64,000 nucleotides of DNA from Streptomyces sp. HPF1205. GTDB taxonomy: Bacteria > Actinomycetota > Actinomycetes > Streptomycetales > Streptomycetaceae. The stretch spans positions 1 to 64,000 of the forward strand of contig NZ_JAINVH010000014.1 of NCBI RefSeq assembly GCF_020400825.1, written 5' to 3'. Position 1 is the stretch's first letter, and each line of letters begins with the position of its first letter. The notes under the pieces were generated by a model. The model ran no database searches. It was not told where the DNA came from and was given only the letters and a program-made list of their open reading frames with translations. This document shows positions 43,518 through 52,474 of this stretch, piece by piece. A program made the position numbers and the translations under genes.

Positions 43518-45992
43518 CTACAGCTTCTCCACCGGCGCGTACCGCAGCAGCAGTTGCTTGGGGCGGTCGTCGCCGAAGTCGATGGTGGCCTTCTCGTCGC
43601 CGGGGCGGCCGGTGACCGCGATGACCGTCCCGAGCCCGAACTGGTCGTGGGTGACGCGGTCGCCGACGGCCAGCGAGATGACCGGGCGGTCGCCGGAGCG
43701 GCGGGTGGCGAACCCGTTGGAGCCGGAGGAGCCGTTGGAGCCGGACCGGCCGCGGGCGGCCAGCGTCGAGGACAGGGACGCCGCCGCCTTGGAGACCGCC
43801 CCACCGCCGCCGGCGGCGACGGACGTCGCGGAGGAACCGGTCCGCTTCCACTCGACCAGCGGGTCCGGGATCTCCTCCAGGAAGCGGGACGGCGGGTTGT
43901 ACGAGGGCTGCCCCCACGCGCTGCGCATGACCGAGCGAGTCAGGTAGAGGCGCTCACGGGCCCTGGTGATGCCGACGTAGGCGAGCCGGCGTTCCTCCTC
44001 CAACTCCTTGACCTGGCCGAGGGCCCGCATGTGCGGGAAGACCCCGTCCTCCAGTCCGGTGAGGAAGACGACCGGGAACTCCAGGCCCTTGGCGGTGTGC
44101 AGGGTCATGAGCGTGATGACCCCGCCGCCCGCCTCCTCGTCCGGGATCTCGTCGGAGTCGGCGACGAGCGCCACCCGCTCCAGGAAGTCGGCCAGCGTGC
44201 CGGGCTCGTCCTCGGCCCGCTCCTGCTCGAACTCCAGCGCCACGGCGGCGAGTTCCTGCAGGTTCTCCACCCGGGTCTCGTCCTGCGGGTCGGTGGACGC
44301 CTGCAGTTCGGCCAGGTAGCCGGTGCGCTCCAGCACGGCTTCGAGGACCACGGCCGGCCCGGCGCCGGACTCCACGATGGTGCGCAGCTCCTCCATGAGC
44401 GTGTTGAACCGCTTGACGGCGTTCGCCGAGCGCGCGGCCATCCCGTACGCCTCGTCGACGCGGCGCAGCGCCTGGGGGAAGGAGATGCGCTCGCGCGCCG
44501 CCAGGGCGTCGATCATCGCCTCGGCCCGCTCGCCGATGCCGCGCTTGGGCACGTTGAGGATCCGGCGCAGCGGCACCGTGTCCTCGGGGTTGGCCAGGAC
44601 CCGCAGGTACGCGAGGACGTCGCGGACCTCGCGCCGCTCGTAGAAGCGGACGCCGCCGACCACCTTGTACGGCAGCCCGACCCGGATGAAGACCTCTTCG
44701 AAGACACGGGACTGGGCGTTGGTGCGGTAGAAGACGGCCACGTCGCCGGGGCGGGCCTGCTCGGCGTCGGTGAGCCGGTCTATCTCGTCGGCGATGTACT
44801 GCGCCTCGTCGTGCTCGGTGTCGGCGACGTAGCCGACGATGGCCGGGCCGTCGCCGGCCTCGGTCCACAGGTTCTTGGCGCGGCGGCTCGCGTTGCGCTC
44901 GATGACGGCGTTGGCGGCCGACAGGATGGTCTGGGTGGAGCGGTAGTTCTGCTCCAGCAGGATGGTGCGGGCGTCCGGGTAGTCCTCCTCGAACTGGAGG
45001 ATGTTGCGGATGGTGGCGCCGCGGAAGGCGTAGATGGACTGGTCGGCGTCACCGACCACGCACAGCTCGGCGGCGGCCTCGCCGGTGCCGACCAGCTCGC
45101 GGACCAGGGTGTACTGGGCGTGGTTGGTGTCCTGGTACTCGTCGACCAGGACGTGCCGGAAGCGGCGCCGGTAGTGCTCGGCGACATCGGGGAACGCCTG
45201 CAGCAGGTTGACCGTGGTCATGATGATGTCGTCGAAGTCCAGCGCGTTGGCCTCGCGCAGCCGCGCCTGGTACATCGCGTACGCCTCGGCGAGCTTCTTC
45301 TCGAAGGTGTTCTCGGCCTGGGCGGCGAAGGTCTCCTCGTCGATGAGCTCGTTCTTGAGGTTGGAGACCTTGGCGCTGAAGGACTTCGGCGGGAACTGCT
45401 TGGGGTCCAGGTCGAGGTCCCGGCAGACCAGCGCCATGAGCCGCTTGGAGTCGGCGGCGTCGTAGATCGAGAACGACGAGGTGAAGCCGAGGACCTTGGA
45501 CTCGCGGCGCAGGATGCGCACGCAGGCGCTGTGGAAGGTGGACACCCACATCGCGTTCGCCCGCGGGCCGACGAGCTGCTCGACGCGCTCCTTCATCTCG
45601 CCGGCCGCCTTGTTGGTGAAGGTGATCGCGAGGATCGAGCCGGGGTGCACGTGGCGGGTGGCGAGCAGGTGGGCGATGCGGTGGGTGAGTACCCGGGTCT
45701 TGCCGGAGCCGGCGCCCGCGACGATGAGCAGCGGCCCCCCGGAGTGCACGACGGCGGCGGCCTGCTGCTCGTTGAGCCCCTCCAGGAGCTGCCGCGGGTC
45801 CGTCGCCGGGCGCGGGGCACCGTCCCGGTAGTACGAGTCCCGCGGCGGCCCGTCGAAGCGGTCGCCGAACAGTCCGTCGGGTACGTGCTCGGGGCCGTCC
45901 TCCTCCTCGGGCGGCGGGGGCTGCTCGGCGCCGGCGGGCCCGTGGGGGGCGTCGAACCCGGCCAGGAAGTGTTCGTCAAAGAGGCTGCTCAT
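43518..45992 (-). CDS. pcrA: ATP-dependent DNA helicase, UvrD/PcrA
   Basis: 824 residues. 3'-5' helicase of superfamily 1 for excision repair and clearing of replication obstacles. Walker A GAGSGKT is at 93-99; DEYQDT, VGDADQSIYAFRGA and the QNYRST and LMTLHTAKGLEFP motifs are in order. Residues 1-65 are acidic and variable, and the C-terminal tudor-like part (VGDRVTHDQFGLGTVIAV) binds RNA polymerase in PcrA proteins. ATG 45992 is the only good start. A partial damage-promoter-like sequence lies just upstream. Confidence 0.95.
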   Translation of the reverse strand: MSSLFDEHFLAGFDAPHGPAGAEQPPPPEEEDGPEHVPDGLFGDRFDGPPRDSYYRDGAPRPATDPRQLLEGLNEQQAAAVVHSGGPLLIVAGAGSGKTRVLTHRIAHLLATRHVHPGSILAITFTNKAAGEMKERVEQLVGPRANAMWVSTFHSACVRILRRESKVLGFTSSFSIYDAADSKRLMALVCRDLDLDPKQFPPKSFSAKVSNLKNELIDEETFAAQAENTFEKKLAEAYAMYQARLREANALDFDDIIMTTVNLLQAFPDVAEHYRRRFRHVLVDEYQDTNHAQYTLVRELVGTGEAAAELCVVGDADQSIYAFRGATIRNILQFEEDYPDARTILLEQNYRSTQTILSAANAVIERNASRRAKNLWTEAGDGPAIVGYVADTEHDEAQYIADEIDRLTDAEQARPGDVAVFYRTNAQSRVFEEVFIRVGLPYKVVGGVRFYERREVRDVLAYLRVLANPEDTVPLRRILNVPKRGIGERAEAMIDALAARERISFPQALRRVDEAYGMAARSANAVKRFNTLMEELRTIVESGAGPAVVLEAVLERTGYLAELQASTDPQDETRVENLQELAAVALEFEQERAEDEPGTLADFLERVALVADSDEIPDEEAGGGVITLMTLHTAKGLEFPVVFLTGLEDGVFPHMRALGQVKELEEERRLAYVGITRARERLYLTRSVMRSAWGQPSYNPPSRFLEEIPDPLVEWKRTGSSATSVAAGGGGAVSKAAASLSSTLAARGRSGSNGSSGSNGFATRRSGDRPVISLAVGDRVTHDQFGLGTVIAVTGRPGDEKATIDFGDDRPKQLLLRYAPVEKL

Positions 45993-46295
45993 CGTCTACC
46001 GAGTCTAGGCGCCCCGGGTGACAGGCACGTGCGTTCCGGGTCGGCCGGGGGCCGGGGCGCCCGCTCGGGCCCTCGCCGCCCCCTACCGTCCCCCGTAACC
46101 CCTTGCCGCGGCTTCTCCCCGCGCCCCCCTCGTCACGCTCCGCGACCGCCACCCGTCCCCGCGTATGGCAACCGCAAAAGATTACGAAAAGGTATCGGGC
46201 CTATCGGACATCGCCCTTCCGTACGGGAGCGCGCTTTGGCTAGCGTGCGGCGCCAGCAAGCGCCCGAATGGGTGTCCGAAAGGAGCCGCTCCTCC
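45993..46295. other. divergent promoter region, pcrA / NlpC
   Basis: 303 bases. Near pcrA, the minus strand reads CTGTCACCC, eight bases, TAGACT (46024-46002), a partial match to the damage motif. Near the NlpC gene an AT-rich patch at 46168-46190 (GCAAAAGATTACGAAAAGG) is a plausible upstream activator or promoter. Confidence 0.5.
46281..46293 (+). promoter_or_regulatory. small hairpin over the Shine-Dalgarno sequence
   Basis: AGGAG, CCG, CTCCT lies just before ATG 46296. The paralogous gene at 47816 has the same arrangement. Confidence 0.5.
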
Positions 46296-47438
46296 ATGGC
46301 GACGCACCGCAAGGCCAGAACCGCGCTGCTCAGCTCTCCGGGGCCGCGCGCGGCGGTCGGTCTCACCACCGCCGCACTGGCGACCGTGACCCTGCTCAGC
46401 GAGAGCGCGAGCGCCACCCCCGCGCCGAGCAGGCCCGCGCAGCCGTCCATCGCCGAGGTGAAGGCGAAGGTCGACTCGCTGATGCACCAGGCCGAGGTGG
46501 CGACCGACAAGTACAACGGGGTCAAGGAGCTGACGGCCCAGCAGAACGCGACCGTCAACAAGCTGCTGGAGCAGGCGGCCCGCAAGACCCAGGCACTCAA
46601 CGACGCGCGCCGGCAGCTCGGCCGGTACGCGGCCGCGCAGTACCGCGACGGCGGCGACGACACCACCACCCGCTACCTGATGTCCTCCGACCCGCAGGAC
46701 CTGGTCGACCAGGTCCACCTCACCGGTGTGCTGGCCGACCGGCAACGGCAGGCCGTCGAGTCCTACCGGGAGCAGCAGGCCGCCGCCACCCAGCAGCGCG
46801 TCGCGGCGGCCAAGAGCCTGGCCGCCCTGACCGCACGGCAGGCCCAGCTCAAGGCGGCCAAGGCGGACGTGCAGAGCAAGCTCTCCGAGGCACAGCACCT
46901 GCTCAACAGCCTGACCGCGCAGGAGAAGGCGCGGCTGGCGGCGCTGCGGGCCAAGCAGGAGGCCGCGGCCAGGGCGGCGGCCAAGAAGCTGGCGGAACAG
47001 CTCGCCGCCAAGCAGAAGGCCGCCCAGGAGGCCGCGGCGAAGGCGGCCGCCGCCAACGGCACGCCCGCGCCGTCCGCGCCCGGCACCTCCTCGCAGGCCG
47101 ACAAGGCGATCGCCTTCGCCCGCAACCAGCTCGGCAAGCCGTACGTGTGGGGCGCGACGGGCCCGGACTCGTACGACTGCTCGGGGCTGACGCAAGCGGC
47201 GTACAAGGCGGCCGGCATCGACCTGCCGCGCACCACCTGGGACCAGGTGAACGTCGGGACGCGGGTGTCGGAGTCGGACCTGCGGCCGGGCGACCTGATC
47301 TTCTTCTACAGCGACATCAGCCACGTGGGCCTCTACATCGGCAACGGCGAGATGATCCACGCGCCGCACACCGGAACCGTGGTCAAGATCGCCCCGATCA
47401 CGGAGATGCCCTTCTACGCGGCGGTCCGTCCGTATTGA
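46296..47438 (+). CDS. NlpC/P60 cell-wall hydrolase
   Basis: 380 residues. A signal peptide (about 1-38, ending in SASA) is followed by a long coiled coil (50-245, Gln/Ala/Lys-rich) and a C-terminal NlpC/P60 domain with the catalytic C295 (DSYDCSGL) and H343 (ISHVGLYI). It should cleave within peptidoglycan stem peptides. ATG 46296 has AAAGGAG eleven bases upstream. It is the tandem paralogue of the next gene, with the same order of domains, but there is no riboswitch in its leader. Confidence 0.92.
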   Translation: MATHRKARTALLSSPGPRAAVGLTTAALATVTLLSESASATPAPSRPAQPSIAEVKAKVDSLMHQAEVATDKYNGVKELTAQQNATVNKLLEQAARKTQALNDARRQLGRYAAAQYRDGGDDTTTRYLMSSDPQDLVDQVHLTGVLADRQRQAVESYREQQAAATQQRVAAAKSLAALTARQAQLKAAKADVQSKLSEAQHLLNSLTAQEKARLAALRAKQEAAARAAAKKLAEQLAAKQKAAQEAAAKAAAANGTPAPSAPGTSSQADKAIAFARNQLGKPYVWGATGPDSYDCSGLTQAAYKAAGIDLPRTTWDQVNVGTRVSESDLRPGDLIFFYSDISHVGLYIGNGEMIHAPHTGTVVKIAPITEMPFYAAVRPY

Positions 47439-47662
47439 ACGCCGGATTCCGGAAAGACGGTCCCGGTCCGCATTCGCGGGCCGATGACCGATCACACCCG
47501 CATGTCCGGCAATGACCCACCACGTCCCGCACAAGCAGTAATGTCACAAAGCGATTTCGGTCACATTGCGATCCAAACTTCCCATCACTCGAAAGAGTTG
47601 ACTACGGTAGCCCGCTAGGTGACGCGCCTCCCGCCGGTGAAAGGGCCGGCAGCACGCCACCT
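47439..47662. other. promoter region of the second NlpC gene
   Basis: No gene. TACGGT at 47603-47608 is a likely -10 box, giving a start near 47616 and a leader of about 200 bases that contains the riboswitch. Upstream is an unusually AT-rich stretch (47535-47600). Confidence 0.5.
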
Positions 47663-47794
47663 CCGCTTAATCCGGCCGGCGGCCGGAGCCGGGGACCCAA
47701 CAGCGTTTTGGGGTGAATCGGGACAGACGCCGACAGGCGTCGACCCGTAGGGCGGCCTTCCCAGCCCGAACCCGTCAGCTAACCCGGTCAGCGG
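47663..47794 (+). promoter_or_regulatory. ydaO-type cyclic di-AMP riboswitch
   Basis: The consensus elements appear in order: CCGCTTAATCC, GAGCCGGGGACCCAACAG, GGGTGAATCGGG, AGGGCGGCCTTCCC, and CCGTCAGCTAACCC with a closing GCGG that pairs with the opening CCGC. This class binds c-di-AMP and in Streptomyces commonly controls cell-wall hydrolase genes. The next gene is such a hydrolase. Confidence 0.9.
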
Positions 47795-47801
47795 TCCACG
47801 G

Positions 47802-47817
47802 AAGGAGTCGCCTCCTT
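47802..47817 (+). promoter_or_regulatory. hairpin over the Shine-Dalgarno and start codon
   Basis: AAGGAG, TCGC, CTCCTT. The 5' arm is the Shine-Dalgarno sequence; the 3' arm includes the first two bases of the TTG start at 47816. It lies seven bases after the riboswitch core, so it may be its expression platform. Confidence 0.6.
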
Positions 47818-48874
47818 GGCGTCGCACCGCAAGCCGCGTACGTCTCTACTCGCCGCGACCGCCCCGCGCGCCGCGGTCGGCGTCACCGCGGCGGCACTCG
47901 CCTCGGTCACCCTGCTCAGCGAGAGCGCGAACGCGGCGCCCGCGCAGCCGTCGATCAGCCAGGTGAAGGCGCAGATCGACAAGCTGAACCAGCAGGCCGA
48001 AGTGGCCACGCAGCAGTACGACCAGGCCAAGGAGAAGACCGCCGACCAGCGGACGAAGGCCGACCAGCTGCTCACCCAGGTCGCCGAGAAGACGCAGGCG
48101 ATGAACGACACGCGGCGGATCCTGGGCCAGTTCGCCAGCGCGCAGTACCGCGACGGCGGCCTCGACCAGACCACGCAGCTCTTCCTGTCGGACGACCCCG
48201 AGCAGTTCCTGCAGCAGAACCACCTGATGGACCGCCTGTCCAGCACGCAGGAGCAGGCGCTGAAGACCTTCAGGATCCAGCAGGAGCAGGCGAGCATCCA
48301 GCGGCAGCAGGCCACCGCGAGCCTGAACGAGCTGACCGCCGCGCAGAACAGCCTGGCCGCCCAGAAGAAGAACGTGCAGAGCAAGCTGGCGGCCGCGCAG
48401 AAGCTGCTGAACAGCCTCACCGCTGCCCAGCGGGCGAAGCTGGCCAAGCTCGACCACCCGTCGTCCTCGTCGTCCTCGTCGTCCTCGTCGTCGCCGTCCT
48501 CGTACACCTACAACGGCCCCGCCTCGGGCCGGGCCGCCGCCGCGATCCAGTTCGCGCTGGCCCAGCGCGGCAAGCCGTACGTCTCGGGCGGCACCGGCCC
48601 CAACGCCTACGACTGCTCGGGGCTTACGCAGGCGGCGTACAAGGCGGCCGGCATCACCATCGGCCGCACCACCTGGGACCAGGTCACGGACGGCGTCGCC
48701 GTCTCCAAGTCCGACCTGCGGCCCGGTGACCTGGTGTTCTTCTACTCCGGCATCAGCCACGTGGGCATCTACCTCGGCAACGGCCAGATCGTGCACGCCC
48801 CGCACACCGGGGCGGTGGTCGAGATCGCGCCGATGGACTGGATGCCGTTCGCGGCGGCCCGCCGGATCGCCTGA
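47816..48874 (+). CDS. NlpC/P60 cell-wall hydrolase, TTG start
   Basis: 352 residues. Signal peptide (to about SANA, residue 41), coiled coil (45-215), a serine-rich linker of 11 consecutive Ser, then NlpC/P60 with C267 (NAYDCSGL) and H315 (ISHVGIYL). It closely parallels the upstream paralogue, so the pair arose by tandem duplication. The TTG at 47816 is unusual but is supported by AAGGAG eight bases upstream and by the conserved MASHRKPRT start. Expression is expected to fall at high c-di-AMP. Confidence 0.92.
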   Translation: MASHRKPRTSLLAATAPRAAVGVTAAALASVTLLSESANAAPAQPSISQVKAQIDKLNQQAEVATQQYDQAKEKTADQRTKADQLLTQVAEKTQAMNDTRRILGQFASAQYRDGGLDQTTQLFLSDDPEQFLQQNHLMDRLSSTQEQALKTFRIQQEQASIQRQQATASLNELTAAQNSLAAQKKNVQSKLAAAQKLLNSLTAAQRAKLAKLDHPSSSSSSSSSSSPSSYTYNGPASGRAAAAIQFALAQRGKPYVSGGTGPNAYDCSGLTQAAYKAAGITIGRTTWDQVTDGVAVSKSDLRPGDLVFFYSGISHVGIYLGNGQIVHAPHTGAVVEIAPMDWMPFAAARRIA

Positions 48875-48882
48875 CCCGCCAC

Positions 48883-48922
48883 GCCCGGCCGGCCTGCTGA
48901 TCGACCGATCGGCCGGCCGGGC
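48883..48922. terminator. bidirectional terminator
   Basis: Perfect 12-bp arms 48883-48894 and 48911-48922, with a loop containing GATCGACCGATC, between convergent genes. Confidence 0.75.
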
Positions 48923-48975
48923 CCCCGGGCACGGCAACCGGCACCCGCGAGGGCTGTCCCGCTGGGGGACGTCGC

Positions 48976-49557
48976 TCAGTCGGCGTAGTCCTTCAGTTTT
49001 TCCGCATGCAGCGTGATTCCGACCGGGGCCGGAAGTTCGATGTCAGCGCCGAACGGACGTGAGGTGACATTGCGGTACTTGCCGTCTTCCGGCTCACTGA
49101 AGACGGTGATCGTCAGATCCTCGCGGTCAACGAGAAGGTAGACGGGGATACCGGCGGCCGCGTAACCGTCGCGCTTCTCGTGACGGTCGCGCCGATCGGT
49201 GTCGGCGTCGTGGGAGGTGACCTCGACGGTCATGAGCACGCCGTCGGGCTCGGCCCATTCACCCTGGCCCGCGAAGTGTCCCTCGGGCGCCAGCGTCCCG
49301 TCGGGCCGTGCGCGCCCCTTGCGGTACGTCCCGATGCTGAGGCCACGCTCCGTGTAGAGCGTGAGTTCAGGACGATGTTGCATGCAGCGCCTCACGAGCC
49401 ACATGACGATTTCATCGTGATTCCCGTCGGGCACGGGCTTGACCTCGATCTTTCCGTTGATGAATTCCAGCCGTACCGTCTCGGGAGCCGTGGCTTCGAT
49501 CTGCTCGAACTCCTCGACAAGCATCTGCGGCCGGTCGTCAGTGGTCCTCGGGGTCAT
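48976..49557 (-). CDS. Uma2 family protein (DUF820)
   Basis: 193 residues. A PD-(D/E)XK-type nuclease fold is suggested by the spacing of RLEFINGKIEV, RPDGTLAP and LMTVEVTSHDADTDRRDR, with the last giving the ExT-type active-site core. Family members are abundant in Streptomyces and cyanobacteria, often without known role. ATG 49557 has GGAGGAGG seven bases upstream, so the upstream in-frame extension is not used. Codon use is slightly more mixed than that of neighbours, which fits a mobile accessory gene. Confidence 0.87.
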   Translation of the reverse strand: MTPRTTDDRPQMLVEEFEQIEATAPETVRLEFINGKIEVKPVPDGNHDEIVMWLVRRCMQHRPELTLYTERGLSIGTYRKGRARPDGTLAPEGHFAGQGEWAEPDGVLMTVEVTSHDADTDRRDRHEKRDGYAAAGIPVYLLVDREDLTITVFSEPEDGKYRNVTSRPFGADIELPAPVGITLHAEKLKDYAD

Positions 49558-49970
49558 GGCGTCGCCTCCTCCCCCCCATAGTGCCCTTCTTTCGGGAGGC
49601 GCGTGCGTCACGCTCACGCGGTGATCCTTTCTCGCATACGGATGGCCGTCCGGAGCCGCTCGGTTCGCACAAACCCGCCCCTCGACACGACTCCGGGCAT
49701 CCCGTATCCCGTATTCCGTACCAATTCTCCGGTTCATAAGCCCGGATCCCGCACACTACGGACATGTGACCCTTTGCCGCAAGCCGGTCACCGGGCGTCA
49801 TCTCCCCTGTCCCCGGGCACGGTTGAGCGGGCCACGGGCATCCGCGGACTACGGGCGGAGGGCAGGGGGGAGCCCCGGGGGGAGCGGGAACGGCTCCCCC
49901 CGGGGCTCTTGCGGGCCGCGGGCGCGTCAGGCGGTTCTCGGGCTGCGCTCAGGTGGTTTTCGGGCGGTGT
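49558..49970. other. intergenic region with promoter-like and terminator sequences
   Basis: 413 bases. The part near 49690-49760 is relatively AT-rich and may promote the Uma2 gene. The terminator of the lysozyme gene is annotated separately. Imperfect repeats around CAGGCGGT lie at 49929-49980. No gene was found. Confidence 0.5.
49871..49907 (-). terminator. terminator of the lysozyme gene
   Basis: Perfect 15-bp arms 49871-49885 and 49893-49907 around a seven-base loop, 64-100 bases past the lysozyme stop. Confidence 0.85.
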
Positions 49971-50852
49971 TCAGGCGGTGTTGTTGGCCAGGGCCACCAG
50001 GCGGGAGTGGTCGCCGTTGAAGCGGTCGCGGTCCACGGCGCCCGAGACGCCGCTCACCGATCCGGAGTCGGTGTACTGCCAGATCGTCGCGTACGGGAAG
50101 CCGTTGGGGATGACGGGGTCGGCCGCGGAGGTCCAGCTCGCCGCCCAGAGCGGGCTCCTCGAGGACATGCCGCTCCAGCCGCCGGTGCATGAGTTCCACC
50201 AGCTCGCGCTGGTGTAGATGACCACGTCACGGCCCGTCTTCGTCTTGTAGGTGTTGTAGAAGTCCAGGATCCACGACTGCATCGCGCTGACCGACTTGCT
50301 GTAGCAGCCGCCCTCCAGGTCGAGCATGCCGGGCAGCGTCAGGTTGTCCGCCGACCAGGCGCCGCCGTTGTTGGCGAAGTACGTCGCCTGGGTCGCGCCG
50401 CTGGACAGGTCCGGCCGCGCGAAGTGGTACGCGCCCCGGATCACCTTGTTGTTGTAGGCGTGCAGGTAGTTCGCGTTGAAGTCGGGGTCCTTGTACGAGG
50501 TGCCCTCGGTGTCCTTGATCCAGGCGAACTGGATGCCCGCCGCCTTCACCGACGCCCAGTTGATGGTGCCCTGGTAGTGCGAGACGTCGATGCCCGGCGG
50601 GGGGCTGGAGGCGAAGTCCGGGCTGACCACGCCCTGCGGGGTGAGCTGGAGCGGGCGCGTGTCCGGTTTGAAGTCCTTGCCGTCCTGGATGTAGCCGACG
50701 CCCGCGTATCCCTGGCCGAGCGGGACGGGGTCGCCCGACGGCGCGGACCGCGCGGAGGCCGTGCCCGCCGTCATGGTCACGGTCAGCGCGACGCTCGCGC
50801 CGAGGACGCCGATCACCGTCAGGGCTTGGGTGGTGCGCGTTCGCGAGAACAA
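49971..50852 (-). CDS. GH25 lysozyme (1,4-beta-N-acetylmuramidase), secreted
   Basis: 293 residues. A signal peptide (1-35, SRTRTTQALTVIGVLGASVAL ending TASA) and a linker of about 50 residues precede the GH25 domain: GIDVSHYQG carries the conserved Asp, and MLDLEGG the catalytic Asp/Glu pair. The last WQYTDSGSVSGVSGAVDRDRF is typical of the family end. It should cut glycan strands outside the cell. The start is TTG 50852, supported by AGGAGGAG five bases upstream. Confidence 0.93.
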   Translation of the reverse strand: MFSRTRTTQALTVIGVLGASVALTVTMTAGTASARSAPSGDPVPLGQGYAGVGYIQDGKDFKPDTRPLQLTPQGVVSPDFASSPPPGIDVSHYQGTINWASVKAAGIQFAWIKDTEGTSYKDPDFNANYLHAYNNKVIRGAYHFARPDLSSGATQATYFANNGGAWSADNLTLPGMLDLEGGCYSKSVSAMQSWILDFYNTYKTKTGRDVVIYTSASWWNSCTGGWSGMSSRSPLWAASWTSAADPVIPNGFPYATIWQYTDSGSVSGVSGAVDRDRFNGDHSRLVALANNTA

Positions 50853-51563
50853 GGCTCCTCCTGGGCGTTTTCCGGTAACGAGGGGACGGGTGACACGAAC
50901 TGCTGATCTACTCGCGTAGCTATGAGGCTGACATTCGCCGGCGCTGCTTCGGTACCGCTACTGGGGGGGAGGTGCGGGTCGCGGGCACCCGGAGTGCCGG
51001 GCACGGGGGGCTGCTGGGCGTGCCGTGCGGGCGTGCGTGAGTGCGGGCGTGCGTGTACGCGCGTGAGGCCGCGGCGGGCCGAGCCGGCCAGCCGCTTGTC
51101 GCGGACGCGACAATAATAGGCAGAAGTTACCCACGGGAAAGGGGTTTCCGGCACCATCTCTGGTCCAGTCCACCGCCCGCCCCGCGGGCCTGGGACGATC
51201 GGCGCCGCCGCCCCGAACTTTCACGGCCTGGAAGCCCCCCGTTCCGCCACCGGCCGGACGCTGTGCGGGAGAGGACCGTGCCCGTTGGGCACCGGCGGGC
51301 CGGCGCGGGCAGCCGCGCTCCGTGAGGCCGAGCGGGTTTCGGGCGCCCCCCGAAGCACGGAGGCGCAGTTCCGTTCTGCCATGAGCACGATGTCGCAGAT
51401 CCTCGCGGAGGCACAACGGGACATCGGCCTGTGAGGCGGCACCCGCTCGTGATGGCGCCGCCCCGTGCGGTGCTCCGGGGCGGCGGCGGGTGTCGGGTGT
51501 GGGGGGTCGAGGGCCGAGGGCCCGGTGGTCGGGGGTCCGAGGGGTGGGGTCGGTGGGCCGCGT
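50853..51563. other. long intergenic region without a clear gene
   Basis: 711 bases. The part next to the lysozyme gene (50890-50940) is AT-richer and probably its promoter. A 15-bp direct repeat GTGCGGGCGTGCGTG occurs at 51025-51039 and 51041-51055. A plus-strand frame ending at 51434 (tail SQILAEAQRDIGL) has mild coding bias and could be the end of a decayed gene. A GC-rich hairpin at 51457-51484 may terminate the DUF2231 transcript. Confidence 0.5.
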
Positions 51564-52106
51564 TCAGCCCTTGTGGTGCTGGGGGCTGGAGGAGAAGCCG
51601 CCCGTCCAGGCGGCCTTCGCGCCCGAGTCGCCTATTCGGTAGACGTCCACGACCGCGCCGACCGCGATGACCACGGTGACGACGGCCGCGATCACGCGGA
51701 ACCAGGTGGTGGAGGCGAACGCCAGGGAGCCGGACGCCGGAGCGGCCGAGGCGGACGCGGCGGCCGGGTCCGGCTCCTGCGGCGCCCGGCGGCCCAGCCA
51801 CCACACAAGGGCGGTGACCAGGAAGAGACCGGTCGCCCACGGCAGCAGTCCGTCACCCAGTTCGGTGTGCTTGCGCAGCAGGGGGGAGTCTCCGACCCGG
51901 CTCTCCAGCCACTCGCCGGCGTGCGTGGTGACCGGGACCATCCCCAGTGTCACCAGCCCGAGCACGGGCAGCGCGAGCCCGAGGCGGCGGGCCCAGCTCG
52001 GCCGGACGGCGCAGGCGACCGCGAGCAGAGCGGTCAGCGGCACCAGAACCACGACGAAATGAACGAAGAGGACATGGGCCGGCAGCCCGTTGAACTTGGT
52101 CAGCAT
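51564..52106 (-). CDS. DUF2231 family membrane protein
   Basis: 180 residues. Four membrane helices (about 10-32, 42-60, 86-104, 130-150). The opening NGLPAHVLFVHFVVVLVPL with its His pairs, and the HTELGDGLLPWA stretch, are typical of DUF2231 proteins, which may bind haem or metals through conserved histidines. ATG 52106 is used; GTG 52115 is in frame. The C-terminus ends in two histidines. It stands alone on its strand. Confidence 0.85.
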   Translation of the reverse strand: MLTKFNGLPAHVLFVHFVVVLVPLTALLAVACAVRPSWARRLGLALPVLGLVTLGMVPVTTHAGEWLESRVGDSPLLRKHTELGDGLLPWATGLFLVTALVWWLGRRAPQEPDPAAASASAAPASGSLAFASTTWFRVIAAVVTVVIAVGAVVDVYRIGDSGAKAAWTGGFSSSPQHHKG

Positions 52107-52474
52107 GAGCCGCACGCTGTCACACCAACTTCTGAGTCCCCTCTGAGAACAGGGGTTACTCACACACTGGACCGCGTGCCGGCGTACGCGCCGGTCGAAG
52201 GGGCCAATGTACCGGCGCACGCGGCCGCCGTGCGGGCCGTGGCCGGGCGGAAGGCCGCAGGGCCGGGCCATGTGGACGCCGGCTCTCCGGCTCCGCCGCC
52301 CGGGCCGGACGGAAGAAATACGGGGACGGGGGCTTCGCGGGCGGCCGTCCAGGGGGCGAACGGCACGGCACCGTAACCGTTCGCCCGATACGCGCCCCCG
52401 CGCGGCCGGGGAGGCGTAACGTCGGCTGTCGCCCCTGGGGGCGGACGCGGAAGCAGACGACGAGGAGGTCGGAC
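52107..52474. other. divergent intergenic region
   Basis: 368 bases. A 10-bp inverted repeat GGGCGAACGG/CCGTTCGCCC at 52354-52386 lies 90 bases before the small CxxC gene and may be an operator. The CTGAGAACAGGGGTTACTCA stretch near 52141-52163 looks like a promoter for the DUF2231 gene. No gene was found. Confidence 0.5.

Noticed and set aside
43554..46295. Plus-strand frame of about 900 codons leading into the NlpC gene
   Set aside because: It is the shadow of the minus-strand pcrA gene. The real NlpC start is ATG 46296 with a signal peptide.
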